Shown here: one piece after another, positions 1 through 8,754 of the stretch
How the letters are laid out: the number at the start of each line of letters is the position of its first letter
Numbering within the stretch: the first letter of the stretch is position 1
The notes under the pieces: generated by a model
What the model was told of the DNA's origin: nothing
Databases searched by the model: none
Seen by the model: only the letters and a program-made list of their open reading frames with translations
Program-made: the position numbers and the translations under genes
Origin: Oscillospiraceae bacterium
GTDB taxonomy: Bacteria > Bacillota > Clostridia > Oscillospirales > JAKOTC01
NCBI GenBank assembly: GCA_035353335.1
Contig: DAOPZJ010000002.1
Coordinates: forward strand, 1 to 64,000
Length of the DNA stretch: 64,000 nt
Reading direction: 5' to 3'

Positions 1-304
1 TATCAATGAGATTCTTTCTTATCTTTTTTGTAACACATCATTGACAAACCAACATATCGAAAGCTGCCCCACTAATGATGATTATTGATGTTTCGCTTGG
101 CAAACCAACATGCGGTGTATTCCGCATTTCAATAAACCTGCAGGCATACTCCTTTTTAAACTTTTTTTCCGTTGAGGAAAGTTGCGATGTAATTGTAATT
201 CAGAATTCCGCCCGAAGGCGTTTCTCATTCAGGAGGGGCGTCTAAAATGAGATAGTCCCGAATCACAGTAATTATTCCCCTATGAAGAAAAAACTCTGTC
301 AATT
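1..304. other. Gene-free leading segment
   Basis: I find no gene here. The stretch is AT-rich. It has two copies of the 11-mer CAAACCAACAT (45-55 and 101-111), a small hairpin CGCC-CGAA-GGCG at 209-220, and a weak pairing of CTCATT (224-229) with AATGAG (247-252). It lies beyond the terminator of the tRNA-Glu transcript. The upstream gene is probably outside the window. Confidence 0.5.
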
Positions 305-331
305 AAAAAACACCCGCAGATTCTGCGAGTG
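305..331 (-). terminator. Intrinsic terminator after tRNA-Glu
   Basis: On the minus strand a nine-pair stem (311-319 with 323-331, one G-U pair) with a three-base loop is followed by six Us (305-310). It starts 8 bases after the encoded CCA of tRNA-Glu, as expected for the end of this tRNA transcript. Confidence 0.85.
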
Positions 332-339
332 CTTTTCTT

Positions 340-414
340 TGGTGACCCGTAGGAGAATCGAACTCCTATCTCAGCCGTGAAAGGGCCGTGTCTTAACCGT
401 TTGACCAACGGGCC
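340..414 (-). tRNA. tRNA-Glu (anticodon UUC)
   Basis: The minus strand folds as a full cloverleaf. Acceptor arms GGCCCGT and ACGGGTC pair, the D-arm carries GGTTAAGAC, the anticodon loop CTTTCAC presents TTC, and the T-arm has GTTCGATTC. The discriminator is A and CCA is encoded at 340-342. It lies downstream of tRNA-Met on the same strand, separated by a hairpin with a U run. Confidence 0.96.
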
Positions 415-499
415 AAAAGCGTTTTAAAGACGCTTTTCACATCATTAAACCGCTTGGAAGCCTTGCTCTCTCTTGAACAAGCTTCGCGTGTTCACTTTA

Positions 500-522
500 A
501 AAAATCCGCTGAGCGGATTTTT
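500..522 (-). terminator. Hairpin terminator between the two tRNAs
   Basis: AAAAATCCGC and GCGGATTTTT pair around a three-base TGA loop. The palindrome gives a U run on either strand. On the minus strand it follows tRNA-Met and would end or attenuate read-through into tRNA-Glu. Confidence 0.6.
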
Positions 523-549
523 CAATCGGGGATATCCCCTTTGCATCTC

Positions 550-626
550 TGGTAGCGGCGATTGGATTTGAACCCATGACCGTCCGGGTATGAACCGGAT
601 GCTCTAGCCAGCTGAGCTACGCCGCC
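550..626 (-). tRNA. tRNA-Met, elongator (anticodon CAU)
   Basis: The minus strand begins GGCGGCGTAGCTCAGCTGG and gives a complete cloverleaf. The anticodon loop TTCATAC presents CAT, the T-arm has GGTTCAAATCC, and the 3' CCA is encoded at 550-552. It lacks the initiator marks (unpaired position 1 and three G-C pairs in the anticodon stem), so it is the elongator. The first acceptor pair is G-U. Confidence 0.93.
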
Positions 627-647
627 GTCTGTGCGAAACGCTTTGCT

Positions 648-676
648 ATCATATCATAACAGACGGCGGCTGTCAA
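648..676 (-). promoter_or_regulatory. Sigma-A promoter for the tRNA-Met/tRNA-Glu transcript
   Basis: The minus strand carries TTGACA (671-676), a 17-base spacer and TATGAT (648-653). The -10 box ends about 21 bases before tRNA-Met, which fits a tRNA promoter. Confidence 0.8.
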
Positions 677-724
677 GCACTTTATCACAACTTTCCTCGG
701 ACTTGAGAGAAGCTGAATCGATTT

Positions 725-2425
725 TCAGGCGATTGGGAAAAGTTCGTCCGCGTGGTTTTCGGGCGCGTTTCTCCGGATCTTTTTCGTTGTGGTTTTATCG
801 AATTCCGCGGTTCTTACCGCCATCAATTTAACCATTTTATAATGGGGAAGTTTATGATTGGCACGTAAAACTGCATCGCGCATCATGTCCTTGACCGCGT
901 CGGTATAGCCGGGGTCATCGGGATAGATTTCCCGCTCAATCAGTGCCTCGTTGACGGCATCATAATCAGGAAACAGCCGTGCGCAGATCGTAACTCTCCC
1001 GTCTTCAGCCGTCTGACTGCAGACCAGTGCTTCTTTGACAAACTTGTCTTCCTCGAGATAATACTCCAGTTCCTCCGGGAAGACCTTTTTGCCGTTGTCG
1101 ACAACGATCATGTTCTTGCAGCGTCCGACGATCTTAAAAGCGCCGTTTTCTTTTTGCTGTGCCAGATCACCGGTGTAAAACCAACCGTCGCGCATGACCT
1201 TTTCGGTTTCTTCGGGATTTTCATAATATCCGAGCATCACGTTGCCGCCTTTGACAGCCAGCTCGCCAACGCCGTTTTTATCGGGATCGACGATTTGTGC
1301 CGATATACCCGGAAGCAGCATTCCGATGTCGTCGGGATTGCGGTAGAAATCGCCGTGCATCATGCACACGGGCGAGGTCTCGGTCAGACCATAACCGACG
1401 TGTACCTCAAAACCGAACAGCTCAAAGTTCTTGAAGGTCTCGGGATTCAAAGCGGCAGCACCACAAACTAATCTTCTCAGTTTTCCGCCGAAGAACTTAT
1501 GAACCGACGGGAACAGCTTGCGCCTTGCTTCGGTGCCAAGCGGTCTTGCAATGGTTTTCAGCGCCGCGAATACTGCCGCCCCGCCTTTGATGGCCCGATA
1601 TTTTTTAATGATTCCGGCCATCATATTCTCAAACAGCAACGGGACCCCGATAAAAATTGTCGGGCTGTAAAGCTGCAAATCAGCGGGAATCGTGCGCAAG
1701 CTCTCGTTGTACGCGATGCTTGCACCGCCGTAGAGCATCGTCAGAAAACCAGCCATGCACTCATAGGTGTGGTGCAGGGGCAATACCGAAAGCGAGCGGT
1801 CTTCGGGCGAGAGGGAGATCACCTTTCTCACACTGATGACGTCGGACATGATGTTGTTTTGGGATAACATGACGCCCTTTGCGACGCCGGTGGTGCCGGA
1901 CGTGAACAGCAGAATACCAAGTGCGAACGGATCGACATGATGCCGGTCATAAGATCTGTCGCCAGCGTCGAGCAGCGTTTGCCCAACCCGTTTGAACTCG
2001 GGAAAATCGGCGGTGGAGAGGCGTTTGAAATCGCCTGTACACTCATCCAGCGTCTTTTTGACCTCGGGGGCATAGATCACCGCGGCAGCTTTGGAGATAT
2101 CGAGGATGTTCTGAACCTCGTGGCTCTTGAGTTCCTTGTCGATGGGCAGAATAACGCCGACGCCGCAGCAGACCGCCAGATAGGTCAATGCCCAATCATA
2201 GCTGTTCTTGCCAATGACGGCGACCTTTTTGCCCTCAAGCCCAAGGGAATTCAAATAGGTGGCCAGACAGATCATCTCCCGCATCGCGCGGTCATAAGAG
2301 ATTTCGATCACACGCTCTCCCCGTTTGAAAAGAAAAGCGACATTGTCGGGATAGTCCCGTACGCTCCGGGTCATCATTTCGCGCAGATCGCGCATTTCCG
2401 GCACATTATATACAAGTTCGTTCAT
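725..2425 (-). CDS. AMP-forming long-chain acyl-CoA synthetase, paralogue 1
   Basis: A 566-residue member of the ANL adenylating family, which activates a carboxylic acid with ATP to an acyl-adenylate and passes it to CoA, in the cytoplasm. The P-loop LLFTSGTTGVAKG lies near residues 172-184, the A5 motif GYGLTETSP follows, then YTGDLA, and the C-terminal lysine region KTTTKKIRRN. Length fits FadD-type enzymes. I chose the ATG at 2425 because GGAAGGGGAG lies about 11 bases upstream; a longer frame up to 2518 has a poorer site. It resembles the protein at 5604-7289 through shared motifs and C-terminus, so the two are paralogues. The substrate cannot be read from sequence. It diverges from the beta-helix gene. 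Confidence 0.88.
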   Translation of the reverse strand: MNELVYNVPEMRDLREMMTRSVRDYPDNVAFLFKRGERVIEISYDRAMREMICLATYLNSLGLEGKKVAVIGKNSYDWALTYLAVCCGVGVILPIDKELKSHEVQNILDISKAAAVIYAPEVKKTLDECTGDFKRLSTADFPEFKRVGQTLLDAGDRSYDRHHVDPFALGILLFTSGTTGVAKGVMLSQNNIMSDVISVRKVISLSPEDRSLSVLPLHHTYECMAGFLTMLYGGASIAYNESLRTIPADLQLYSPTIFIGVPLLFENMMAGIIKKYRAIKGGAAVFAALKTIARPLGTEARRKLFPSVHKFFGGKLRRLVCGAAALNPETFKNFELFGFEVHVGYGLTETSPVCMMHGDFYRNPDDIGMLLPGISAQIVDPDKNGVGELAVKGGNVMLGYYENPEETEKVMRDGWFYTGDLAQQKENGAFKIVGRCKNMIVVDNGKKVFPEELEYYLEEDKFVKEALVCSQTAEDGRVTICARLFPDYDAVNEALIEREIYPDDPGYTDAVKDMMRDAVLRANHKLPHYKMVKLMAVRTAEFDKTTTKKIRRNAPENHADELFPIA

Positions 2426-2524
2426 CCGAAATCTAACTCCCCTTCCGTGTTGTCTCAATGAAAACCGATTTATCAAAATCTTGGCGATGAAAAAGAATGG
2501 GTATACTTTAGTCGTCATTTGTCC

Positions 2525-2553
2525 TTGACCGTCAAATACACCTCTGTTATAAT
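2525..2553 (+). promoter_or_regulatory. Sigma-A promoter for the beta-helix gene
   Basis: TTGACC at 2525-2530, a 17-base spacer and a perfect TATAAT at 2548-2553. Transcription would start near 2560, giving a leader of about 36 bases before the ATG at 2596. Confidence 0.82.
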
Positions 2554-2595
2554 ATAGAATAAATGAATTTCTTTGTCAAGAAAGGAAAACTTTCC

Positions 2596-4614
2596 ATGAA
2601 CTGCAATGAGATTTCCACCATCTATGCATCCGTCGGCGGCAAAGGCGACGGACTCCGTTCTGACCGACCCATCGGCGATTTGAAAAAAGCACTCTTGATC
2701 GTCGAGGAACTGCGCGGAGCGGGCCAGCTTCAACCCGTCACAATCAAACTTTTCGGCGGCGAATACTTTTTATCCGAGCCGCTTTTGATCAAAAACCCCG
2801 TCGGCAATCTGGTGATTGAGCCCTATGACGACAAACCGGTCGTCATCAGTGGCGCAAGGCCCATCACGGGTTTTCAAAAGGCAAAATTCAACGGCACGGA
2901 TTGTTTCTCGGTCTGTCTCGACGACATCAAAACAGGCAAATGGGATTTCACCGACCTCTGGGTCGACGACACGCGTGCCGAGTTGACCCGTTATCCCGAA
3001 ACCGGTTATCTGCACAAGCTCTCTGTCGAGGTCGAGAGCGAGGTCCTGCACCACGGTTCCAAGTGGATGATCGCTAAAAAAGAGGACATCAAGGACTTTA
3101 AGAATCTCACCAACTGCATCGTCTCCTTCTGCCACTATTGGATTGACGAGCACACCCCCATTGAGTCCTATGACAAGGAAACGGGAAAGCTCACGTTCAA
3201 ATATACCAGCCGCTTTGAGATTCATAAAGACATCGAATATTACCTCGAAAATGTCGCGGAACTATTCAAAAAGCCGAACCAATGGTATCTCGACCGCCCG
3301 TCCGGTATGCTGTATTATGTCCCGCGCGACAAAAATCAAACCCCCGAAACCCTTGTAGCATACGCGCCCGATGTATCGTCGCTGTTTGAGCTGCACGGTA
3401 TCGAAAAAGACAACCGCGCCGCAAAGGGCTTCTCTCCGGTTACAGGTGTCTCACTGCGCGGCCTGACGTTTTCTCATACCCGGGGCGATTATGTTGGTTC
3501 GACCAAAATCCATGAAGGCCAACCTGCCATACCGACGGCTTCCGACGGACAGGGTGTTGCAGGTGCAAAAGGCGTCATTAATCTGACTTATGCCGAAAAC
3601 ATCACGATTGAGAACTGCCGGTTTGCAAATTACGGGCTCTACGGCATCTGCGCCGAGGACGGCTGCAGCAACCTCCGCATTTTGAATAACGAGTTCACCG
3701 ACGGCGGCGCGGGAGGCATCAAACTCAACGGCGGTACGGCCTATTTCGACCCCGCTCGCATCAACCATCATAACCTCATCTCCGATAACCGCATTCTGCA
3801 CTGCGGACGCCGTCATATGGCTGCCTGCGGCGTGCTGTTTATGAACAGTTACGGCAACACGATTGTCCACAACGAAATCGGCGACCTCTATTACAGCGGC
3901 GTCTCGGGCGGCTGGGTCTGGGGCTATACCCCGAGCGTCACCCGCGACAACCTGATCGCCTATAACCACATCCACGACCTCGGTCACGGCATCCTCTCCG
4001 ACATGGGCGGCGTCTATTTACTCGGCGCGCAGCCCGGAACGGTCGTGCGCAACAACCTCATTCACGACATCAACGACCGCGAATACGGCGGTTGGGGCCT
4101 GTATACCGACGAGGGCAGCGCGGGTGTTTTAATGGAGAACAACATCTGCTATAACCTCTCCGACAACTGCTGCCACCAGCACTACGGCGCGGGCAACACC
4201 ATCCGCAACAATATATTCGCGTTCGCCGGCCGCAATCTGCTGCGCATCTCGCGGTTCGAACGGCACCTGTCGTTAATCGCCGAGGGCAATCTATTCTATT
4301 CGGCGGGTAAGCCGATGTATTCCTTCTGCTACACACCCAACGCCGAACAAAACCATATCACCGACCGCACGATCTGTTTGCGCAAGAATCTCTATTTTGA
4401 CACCAAATCCGCCGAGCCAATGATGCTCGACCTGCCCGGCTTCCGGAAATTCGATGAGATCAAGTCCTATGAAAACGAGGAGGACAGCGTCGTCGCCGAT
4501 CCCATGTTTGTCAACCCAGAACACTTTGATTTCACCCTGAAACCGAATTCCCCTGCCTTTGCTCTTGGCTTCAAGCCGATTGATGTCTCGAACGTCGGGC
4601 CGAGGTCAGTGTAA
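2596..4614 (+). CDS. Right-handed parallel beta-helix protein, probable carbohydrate-active enzyme
   Basis: A 672-residue protein. It opens with IYASVGGKGDG and IKLFGGEYFL, the usual start of pectate-lyase-like beta-helix proteins, and has many short N-rich coils (for example IENCRFANYG, LRILNNEFTD, IRNNIFAF) typical of parallel beta-helix rungs from about residue 270. No signal peptide is visible, so it is probably cytoplasmic and would act on imported glycans or oligosaccharides. Folds of this type include GH120-like xylosidases and uronan lyases, but I cannot assign a substrate or catalytic residues. The ATG at 2596 has AAAGG about 10 bases upstream. An earlier in-frame ATG at 2563 would leave almost no leader after the promoter. 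Confidence 0.75.
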   Translation: MNCNEISTIYASVGGKGDGLRSDRPIGDLKKALLIVEELRGAGQLQPVTIKLFGGEYFLSEPLLIKNPVGNLVIEPYDDKPVVISGARPITGFQKAKFNGTDCFSVCLDDIKTGKWDFTDLWVDDTRAELTRYPETGYLHKLSVEVESEVLHHGSKWMIAKKEDIKDFKNLTNCIVSFCHYWIDEHTPIESYDKETGKLTFKYTSRFEIHKDIEYYLENVAELFKKPNQWYLDRPSGMLYYVPRDKNQTPETLVAYAPDVSSLFELHGIEKDNRAAKGFSPVTGVSLRGLTFSHTRGDYVGSTKIHEGQPAIPTASDGQGVAGAKGVINLTYAENITIENCRFANYGLYGICAEDGCSNLRILNNEFTDGGAGGIKLNGGTAYFDPARINHHNLISDNRILHCGRRHMAACGVLFMNSYGNTIVHNEIGDLYYSGVSGGWVWGYTPSVTRDNLIAYNHIHDLGHGILSDMGGVYLLGAQPGTVVRNNLIHDINDREYGGWGLYTDEGSAGVLMENNICYNLSDNCCHQHYGAGNTIRNNIFAFAGRNLLRISRFERHLSLIAEGNLFYSAGKPMYSFCYTPNAEQNHITDRTICLRKNLYFDTKSAEPMMLDLPGFRKFDEIKSYENEEDSVVADPMFVNPEHFDFTLKPNSPAFALGFKPIDVSNVGPRSV

Positions 4615-4702
4615 AGTTTAAAATGTAAAATTTAAAGTGAAAAAGCCAATATACCGTTAACAACTATAAATATAAATGATATCCCCTCAATAAATGAAAA
4701 CC

Positions 4703-4738
4703 CGGCGGCGGACGAGAAAACGTCCGCCGCCGATTTTT
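4703..4738 (+). terminator. Strong intrinsic terminator after the beta-helix gene
   Basis: A perfect 12-pair GC-rich stem (4703-4714 with 4721-4732), loop AGAAAA, then ATTTTT. It sits between convergent genes. The minus strand side has only a weak U run. Confidence 0.92.
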
Positions 4739-4751
4739 CATTTCAATTCGC

Positions 4752-5396
4752 CTATTTTTTCCCCTTCGGCGGGAAATAATTTTGAATCATGCGTTTGGTC
4801 TGCTGCAATTGTGTCGATATTAAAATGATGACTTGTCCCGGGATGCCGATCGTAAAAATCAGGGCGATGTTTTCCTCCAAAAACAGAATATAAAGAGAAA
4901 ACAAAATGCCCCACATCAACAGCGAAACAATCAAATAGTTCCACTTTTTGTTGCGGCCCCAGATCGAATTGAACACCAGAGCCACAATGCAAGAAATCGG
5001 CACCGCATAGATAAAAATCGTCCAGAGCCGCAATTTGATACCGATCAGATATAACACGGCAAACAAAATCGTTGCCACTAACCAGACCGCTGCAGTCGCC
5101 AATAAAGCGATGGTCACATGGTTTTTCCGGCGTGCGGCGGCAATCTCGTCTGGCATTACCTCGGGCTCGGGTAGTTTGTCATCAGTATGTTCAAATAACA
5201 GAAAATCGACCGTCACCCCGAACAGGTCGGCGATCTCTTTTAAAACGGCTATATCGGGAAGCGACTCGCCGCGCTCCCATTTTGATATCGCTTTGTCCGA
5301 GTAGTGCAGCTTTTCCGCGAGAGTGATTTGGGTCATTCCGGCCGCACGGCGCAGGGATGCGATATTTTGCGAGATTAAGTGTTTCAGGTTTTCCAT
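4752..5396 (-). CDS. XRE-family regulator with membrane domain
   Basis: A 214-residue protein with an N-terminal Cro/C1-type helix-turn-helix (residues about 6-62: AGMTQITLAEKL, then SDKAISKWERG) and, after a linker, about four hydrophobic segments between residues 90 and 200. This is a common Clostridia design: a DNA-binding domain tethered to a small membrane module, with an unknown signal. It diverges from the acyl-CoA synthetase at 5604. The spacer holds inverted and direct repeats that could be its operator. The Shine-Dalgarno site is weak. Confidence 0.82.
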   Translation of the reverse strand: MENLKHLISQNIASLRRAAGMTQITLAEKLHYSDKAISKWERGESLPDIAVLKEIADLFGVTVDFLLFEHTDDKLPEPEVMPDEIAAARRKNHVTIALLATAAVWLVATILFAVLYLIGIKLRLWTIFIYAVPISCIVALVFNSIWGRNKKWNYLIVSLLMWGILFSLYILFLEENIALIFTIGIPGQVIILISTQLQQTKRMIQNYFPPKGKK

Positions 5397-5402
5397 GGTA
5401 AT

Positions 5403-5537
5403 ATTCTACCACATCAAAATTTAAAATGCAACAGCGAAATTTGGCTGTATAACGCGAAATTCTACCAACAGTAGAGACACTCAAAACCGTCTCTACCGCC
5501 CCTATTTGCAAGGTAGAAACACATTCGGCAACAGTAG
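5403..5537. promoter_or_regulatory. Nested inverted and direct repeats between divergent genes
   Basis: ATTCTACCA occurs at 5403-5411 and 5459-5467. TTCTACC (5460-5466) pairs with GGTAGAA (5512-5518). Inside it GTAGAGAC (5471-5478) pairs perfectly with GTCTCTAC (5489-5496). CAACAGTAG occurs at 5466-5474 and 5529-5537. The block lies between the XRE regulator and an acyl-CoA synthetase, so an operator is a reasonable inference. Confidence 0.5.
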
Positions 5538-5603
5538 GTGGTATTCGGAATCAAAATGCGATAAAAATAAAGCAGAACATATTCCGAAGGGAGTGCATTT
5601 TTA

Positions 5604-7289
5604 ATGGCAAAATCGAGAAAACCGAAGGGTAAAATCACCTATTATCAGGTTGAAAAATTTTCAACCCTGCGTGAAATGCTGGACAAATCCGCCGCCGAAG
5701 CCGGCGATACTGTCGCATTCCGCTATAAAGAAAACGAGCATGATTACGAAAAGACCTACTCCGAATTTTTATCCGATACCGAAGCTCTCGGCGCGGCTCT
5801 GACCGATCTCGGGCATCGCACCGACCACATCGCATGCATCGGCATTAACAGCTACCGCTGGGCTGTGACTTACCTGACCGTGGTCAAGAGCGCCTGCGTA
5901 TTCGTTCCGATCGACAAAGAGCTTCCCTCCGACGACATCATCAACATTCTCATTCACAGCGACAGCCGCGCGGTTTTCTGCGATGCGCACTACCTTCCGA
6001 TTCTCAAGGAAAACGCACACCGCCTGCCCGACATCGAGAACGTGATTTGTTTTGACAAGACCGACGCGGCAATTGGAACTTTACGTCTGTACGACTTCGA
6101 CACTCTACTCGAGAACGGCAAGTCCATGGATAAGCATGAGTACGATATACTACAAAACGACCCGATGAAGTTACGTATGCTGGTGTATACTTCCGGAACG
6201 ACCGGCATGGCAAAAGGAGTCATGCTGTCCGAACACAACCTCGTCTCGAGCATTTATTACGGCCTCCAGGTCTCGACGGTCTATGACACCTGCCTCTCGG
6301 TACTGCCCTATCACCATACCTACGAGGCGGTCAGCGGCATTTTGGTCTCACTGCACCACCATTCCACAATCTGCATCAACGATAAAATCCGCAATGTCCA
6401 AAAGAATCTGATGCAATATCACCCCTCCTATGTCTATCTGGTTCCGGCATTCGCGGAGTTTTTCTATAAAAAGATCAACGAGAGCATCGACAAGACCGGC
6501 AAGCGTCAGGATTTTGACAAAGCAATCAAGATTTCAAATGCCCTACTCAAAGTGGGCATCGACGTCCGCCGCAAGCTGTTTAAAAACATCCACGAGCAGT
6601 TCGGCGGGCGGCTTATCAAGATCGTGTGCGGCGGCGCTCCGATCCGGCCCGAAGTCGGCGATTTTTTCAACGCCATCGGCATCAACCTGATCAACGGTTA
6701 TGGCATTACCGAGTGCTCGCCGCTGGTCTCGGCTAACAATGACACCTTCAATGATCCCACGACGGTCGGCGTTAAATTGCCTTGTGTCGACATCAAAATC
6801 GACAATGAGACCGAAGACGGCACCGGCGAAATCTGTGTGCGCGGCGACGTCGTGATGATGGGCTATTATAAAAACCTCGAACAGACCGCCAAAGTGTTAG
6901 TCGACGGTTGGTTTTATACCGGCGACTACGGCCGTATGAACGATTACGGCCAGCTCTTGATTACAGGCCGCAAAAAGAATATTATCGTGCTCTCGAACGG
7001 CAAAAACGTCTATCCCGAGGAGATCGAGGCCTACATTGCCCGCCTGCCCTACATCACCGATGTCATTGTGAGTTCCGACGCAAGTAAACACGGCGAGCAG
7101 TTTTCGTTGATCGCAGAAATTTATTGCGAAGAGGGCGTCAGCGACCACTCGAATCTGGATGTTCTCGGCGAAATTCAAAGCGCCTGCGCGGGCCTTCCGC
7201 CGTATAAGATGATCTCGAAAGTCGTCATCCGCACGGAACCGTTCCCCAAGACCACGACCAACAAAATCAAGCGCAACTATGCGAGTTAA
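5604..7289 (+). CDS. AMP-forming long-chain acyl-CoA synthetase, paralogue 2
   Basis: A 561-residue ANL-family enzyme. The P-loop YTSGTTGMAKGVMLS is at residues 195-209. NGYGITECSP, FYTGDYG, ITGRKKNIIVLSNGKN and the C-terminal KTTTNKIKRN follow in the usual order, with the last holding the adenylation lysine. It probably activates fatty or other carboxylic acids for CoA ligation in the cytoplasm. Its closest relative here is the minus-strand gene ending at 725. AAGGGAG sits about 9 bases before the ATG. It is transcribed divergently from the XRE regulator, which may control it. A terminator follows. Confidence 0.9.
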   Translation: MAKSRKPKGKITYYQVEKFSTLREMLDKSAAEAGDTVAFRYKENEHDYEKTYSEFLSDTEALGAALTDLGHRTDHIACIGINSYRWAVTYLTVVKSACVFVPIDKELPSDDIINILIHSDSRAVFCDAHYLPILKENAHRLPDIENVICFDKTDAAIGTLRLYDFDTLLENGKSMDKHEYDILQNDPMKLRMLVYTSGTTGMAKGVMLSEHNLVSSIYYGLQVSTVYDTCLSVLPYHHTYEAVSGILVSLHHHSTICINDKIRNVQKNLMQYHPSYVYLVPAFAEFFYKKINESIDKTGKRQDFDKAIKISNALLKVGIDVRRKLFKNIHEQFGGRLIKIVCGGAPIRPEVGDFFNAIGINLINGYGITECSPLVSANNDTFNDPTTVGVKLPCVDIKIDNETEDGTGEICVRGDVVMMGYYKNLEQTAKVLVDGWFYTGDYGRMNDYGQLLITGRKKNIIVLSNGKNVYPEEIEAYIARLPYITDVIVSSDASKHGEQFSLIAEIYCEEGVSDHSNLDVLGEIQSACAGLPPYKMISKVVIRTEPFPKTTTNKIKRNYAS

Positions 7290-7356
7290 GCGCTAAAGAT
7301 AGGGAGCTGCGATCTCGGCGCACCATTCGGACCGGAAATGTTAATTTAAAAACTCA

Positions 7357-7396
7357 AAAAGCCGTGTGCAATCATCAAATGCATACGGCTTTTATT
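7357..7396 (+). terminator. Intrinsic terminator
   Basis: AAAAGCCGT-G-TGCA pairs with TGCA-T-ACGGCTTTT, followed by ATTT. It ends the acyl-CoA synthetase transcript. Confidence 0.8.
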
Positions 7397-7716
7397 TCCG
7401 AACCGAATTCGTCTATTCTTGAAACTACTATTGCGATTTTCCTTTTTTGCTTAAATCTACCTTAAGATAAAATTACCAAACCGTTTTTATTTTATCATGA
7501 ATCCGGAGAAAAATCAAACTTCGCTTTTTGAATTTTTTTAATTTTTAAAACGGCGAAAAATGAGAATTCAAAACACGGAGCGCTTTCCATGTGAAATGGC
7601 ATACATTTGCGCGTTTTGGGACAATTCAAAAGTCGTTTTTGCGCATACTAACCGACGGAATCTCTTTGAGATTTCATATTGATTTTGTCAAAATAAATAA
7701 ACAGGCAGGTGTGAAT
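7397..7716. other. AT-rich gap upstream of the LysM-CAP gene
   Basis: I find no gene here. The stretch is AT-rich with a short dyad CCAT-GTGAA-ATGG near 7588. It presumably holds the promoter of the downstream secreted protein, but I cannot pick one convincing -35/-10 pair. Confidence 0.4.
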
Positions 7717-8337
7717 TTGAAACAAAAATTCAAAACGACATTGTCGGTTCTTTTGGCATCAATTTTGCTGTTTATGATATCGGTCTTCCCGATGGCCGCG
7801 CAGACCGCCACTTATAAAGTGGTCAAAGGTGACACCCTATGGAAGATTGCCGTCAAGTATCAGGTGGGCGTCAGTGAGATCATCGCGCTCAACCCGCAGA
7901 TTACAAATCCCGCTCTGATCTACCCCGATCAAGTCATCAAGATCCCGCTGCCGGACGCCCAGCAACTGGCGTATGAGCAAAAGGTCGTGGACCTGGTGAA
8001 CCAAGCCCGAAAGTCCAACGGTCTGAAACCGCTGACCATCAACTGGCAGCTGGCACGCGTTGCCCGCTATAAGGCGCAGGATATGCACGATAAGCACTAT
8101 TTTTCGCATACGAGCCCGACTTACGGCTCGCCGTTCGATATGATGAAAGCCTTCGGCATCACTTACCGAAGTGCAGGTGAAAACATTGCGATGGGTTATA
8201 CAACTCCGCAAAGCGTCTTCGACGGTTGGATGAACTCTCCGGGACATCGGGCGAATATTCTGAACGCAAGTTACACTCAGATCGGCGTCGGTTTCTTCGA
8301 AGAGGGCTATTATTGGTCCCAGATGTTCATCGGGTAA
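7717..8337 (+). CDS. Secreted LysM plus CAP (SCP-like) domain protein
   Basis: About 206 residues from a TTG start. It has a signal peptide (residues 1-30, basic start then a hydrophobic core), one LysM peptidoglycan-binding domain (about 33-78: YKVVKGDTLWKIAVKYQV to YPDQVIKIP), then a CAP domain (about 87-206) with HYFSH, GENIA and SPGHRANI. The family resembles B. subtilis YkwD and is exported and wall-bound; the biochemical role of bacterial CAP domains is unsettled. I chose TTG at 7717 because GGCAGGTG ends about five bases upstream. The frame is open further upstream, but those residues do not look like a secretion signal. A terminator follows. Confidence 0.85.
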   Translation: MKQKFKTTLSVLLASILLFMISVFPMAAQTATYKVVKGDTLWKIAVKYQVGVSEIIALNPQITNPALIYPDQVIKIPLPDAQQLAYEQKVVDLVNQARKSNGLKPLTINWQLARVARYKAQDMHDKHYFSHTSPTYGSPFDMMKAFGITYRSAGENIAMGYTTPQSVFDGWMNSPGHRANILNASYTQIGVGFFEEGYYWSQMFIG

Positions 8338-8356
8338 TCATTTAATAATTTTTTAT

Positions 8357-8385
8357 CGCCGCTCCGTCACCCGGGCGGCGTTTTT
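8357..8385 (+). terminator. Intrinsic terminator
   Basis: CGCCGCTC pairs with GGGCGGCG (one G-U pair), then five Us. It ends the LysM-CAP transcript. Confidence 0.85.
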
Positions 8386-8397
8386 ATGACGAATGAA

Positions 8398-8426
8398 TTG
8401 ACATTGCTCTGCCCAAATGATAGGAT
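8398..8426 (+). promoter_or_regulatory. Sigma-A promoter for the HNH-repeat protein
   Basis: TTGACA (8398-8403), a 17-base spacer and TAGGAT (8421-8426). It lies between the previous terminator and the small gene at 8482. Confidence 0.7.
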
Positions 8427-8481
8427 AACAACGAAATCATTTTAAAGAATTTGAATTCACGTAAGAGGAAAGGAAACCTTT

Positions 8482-8706
8482 ATGACCGGTCAAAAATTCG
8501 ATAAAGATGCCTGTATAGCCCTCTTGCGCGAAAAACAACAGTCGCTTTCCGAAAAGAGGCTTAAGCGTTATCCTCAGCGCGGTGATTTTTCAGTCGAAGA
8601 AATTGTTGCAATCAAAGCGTATTTCGGCCCATGGCCGCGGGCGCTCGAAGCTGCCGGTTTAAAACCGCCGCGCCCAATTGACCCAAAGCGGAAAGCAAGA
8701 CGATAA
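8482..8706 (+). CDS. Small protein with homing-endonuclease-associated repeat
   Basis: A 74-residue basic protein. The segment EEIVAIKAYFGPWPRALEAAGLKPPRP (given here as EEIVAIKAYFGPWP, residues about 40-53, then RALEAAGLKPP) matches the HNH-associated repeat in which Phe-Gly-x-Trp-x-x-Ala-x-x-x-Ala-Gly is conserved. These repeats are thought to bind DNA and often accompany HNH nucleases. Here the repeat stands alone, with no nuclease domain or neighbour. AAAGGA lies upstream of the ATG, and it has its own promoter and terminator, so it is a single-gene unit. The function is unknown. Confidence 0.7.
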   Translation: MTGQKFDKDACIALLREKQQSLSEKRLKRYPQRGDFSVEEIVAIKAYFGPWPRALEAAGLKPPRPIDPKRKARR

Positions 8707-8754
8707 CATTTTGCTTGAATAGAAATGAAAAACAAAATGCGGCCAATCTAGCAA

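Noticed and set aside
550..626. Reading the CAT anticodon tRNA as initiator tRNA.
   Set aside because: The acceptor start and anticodon stem fit elongator tRNA-Met instead.
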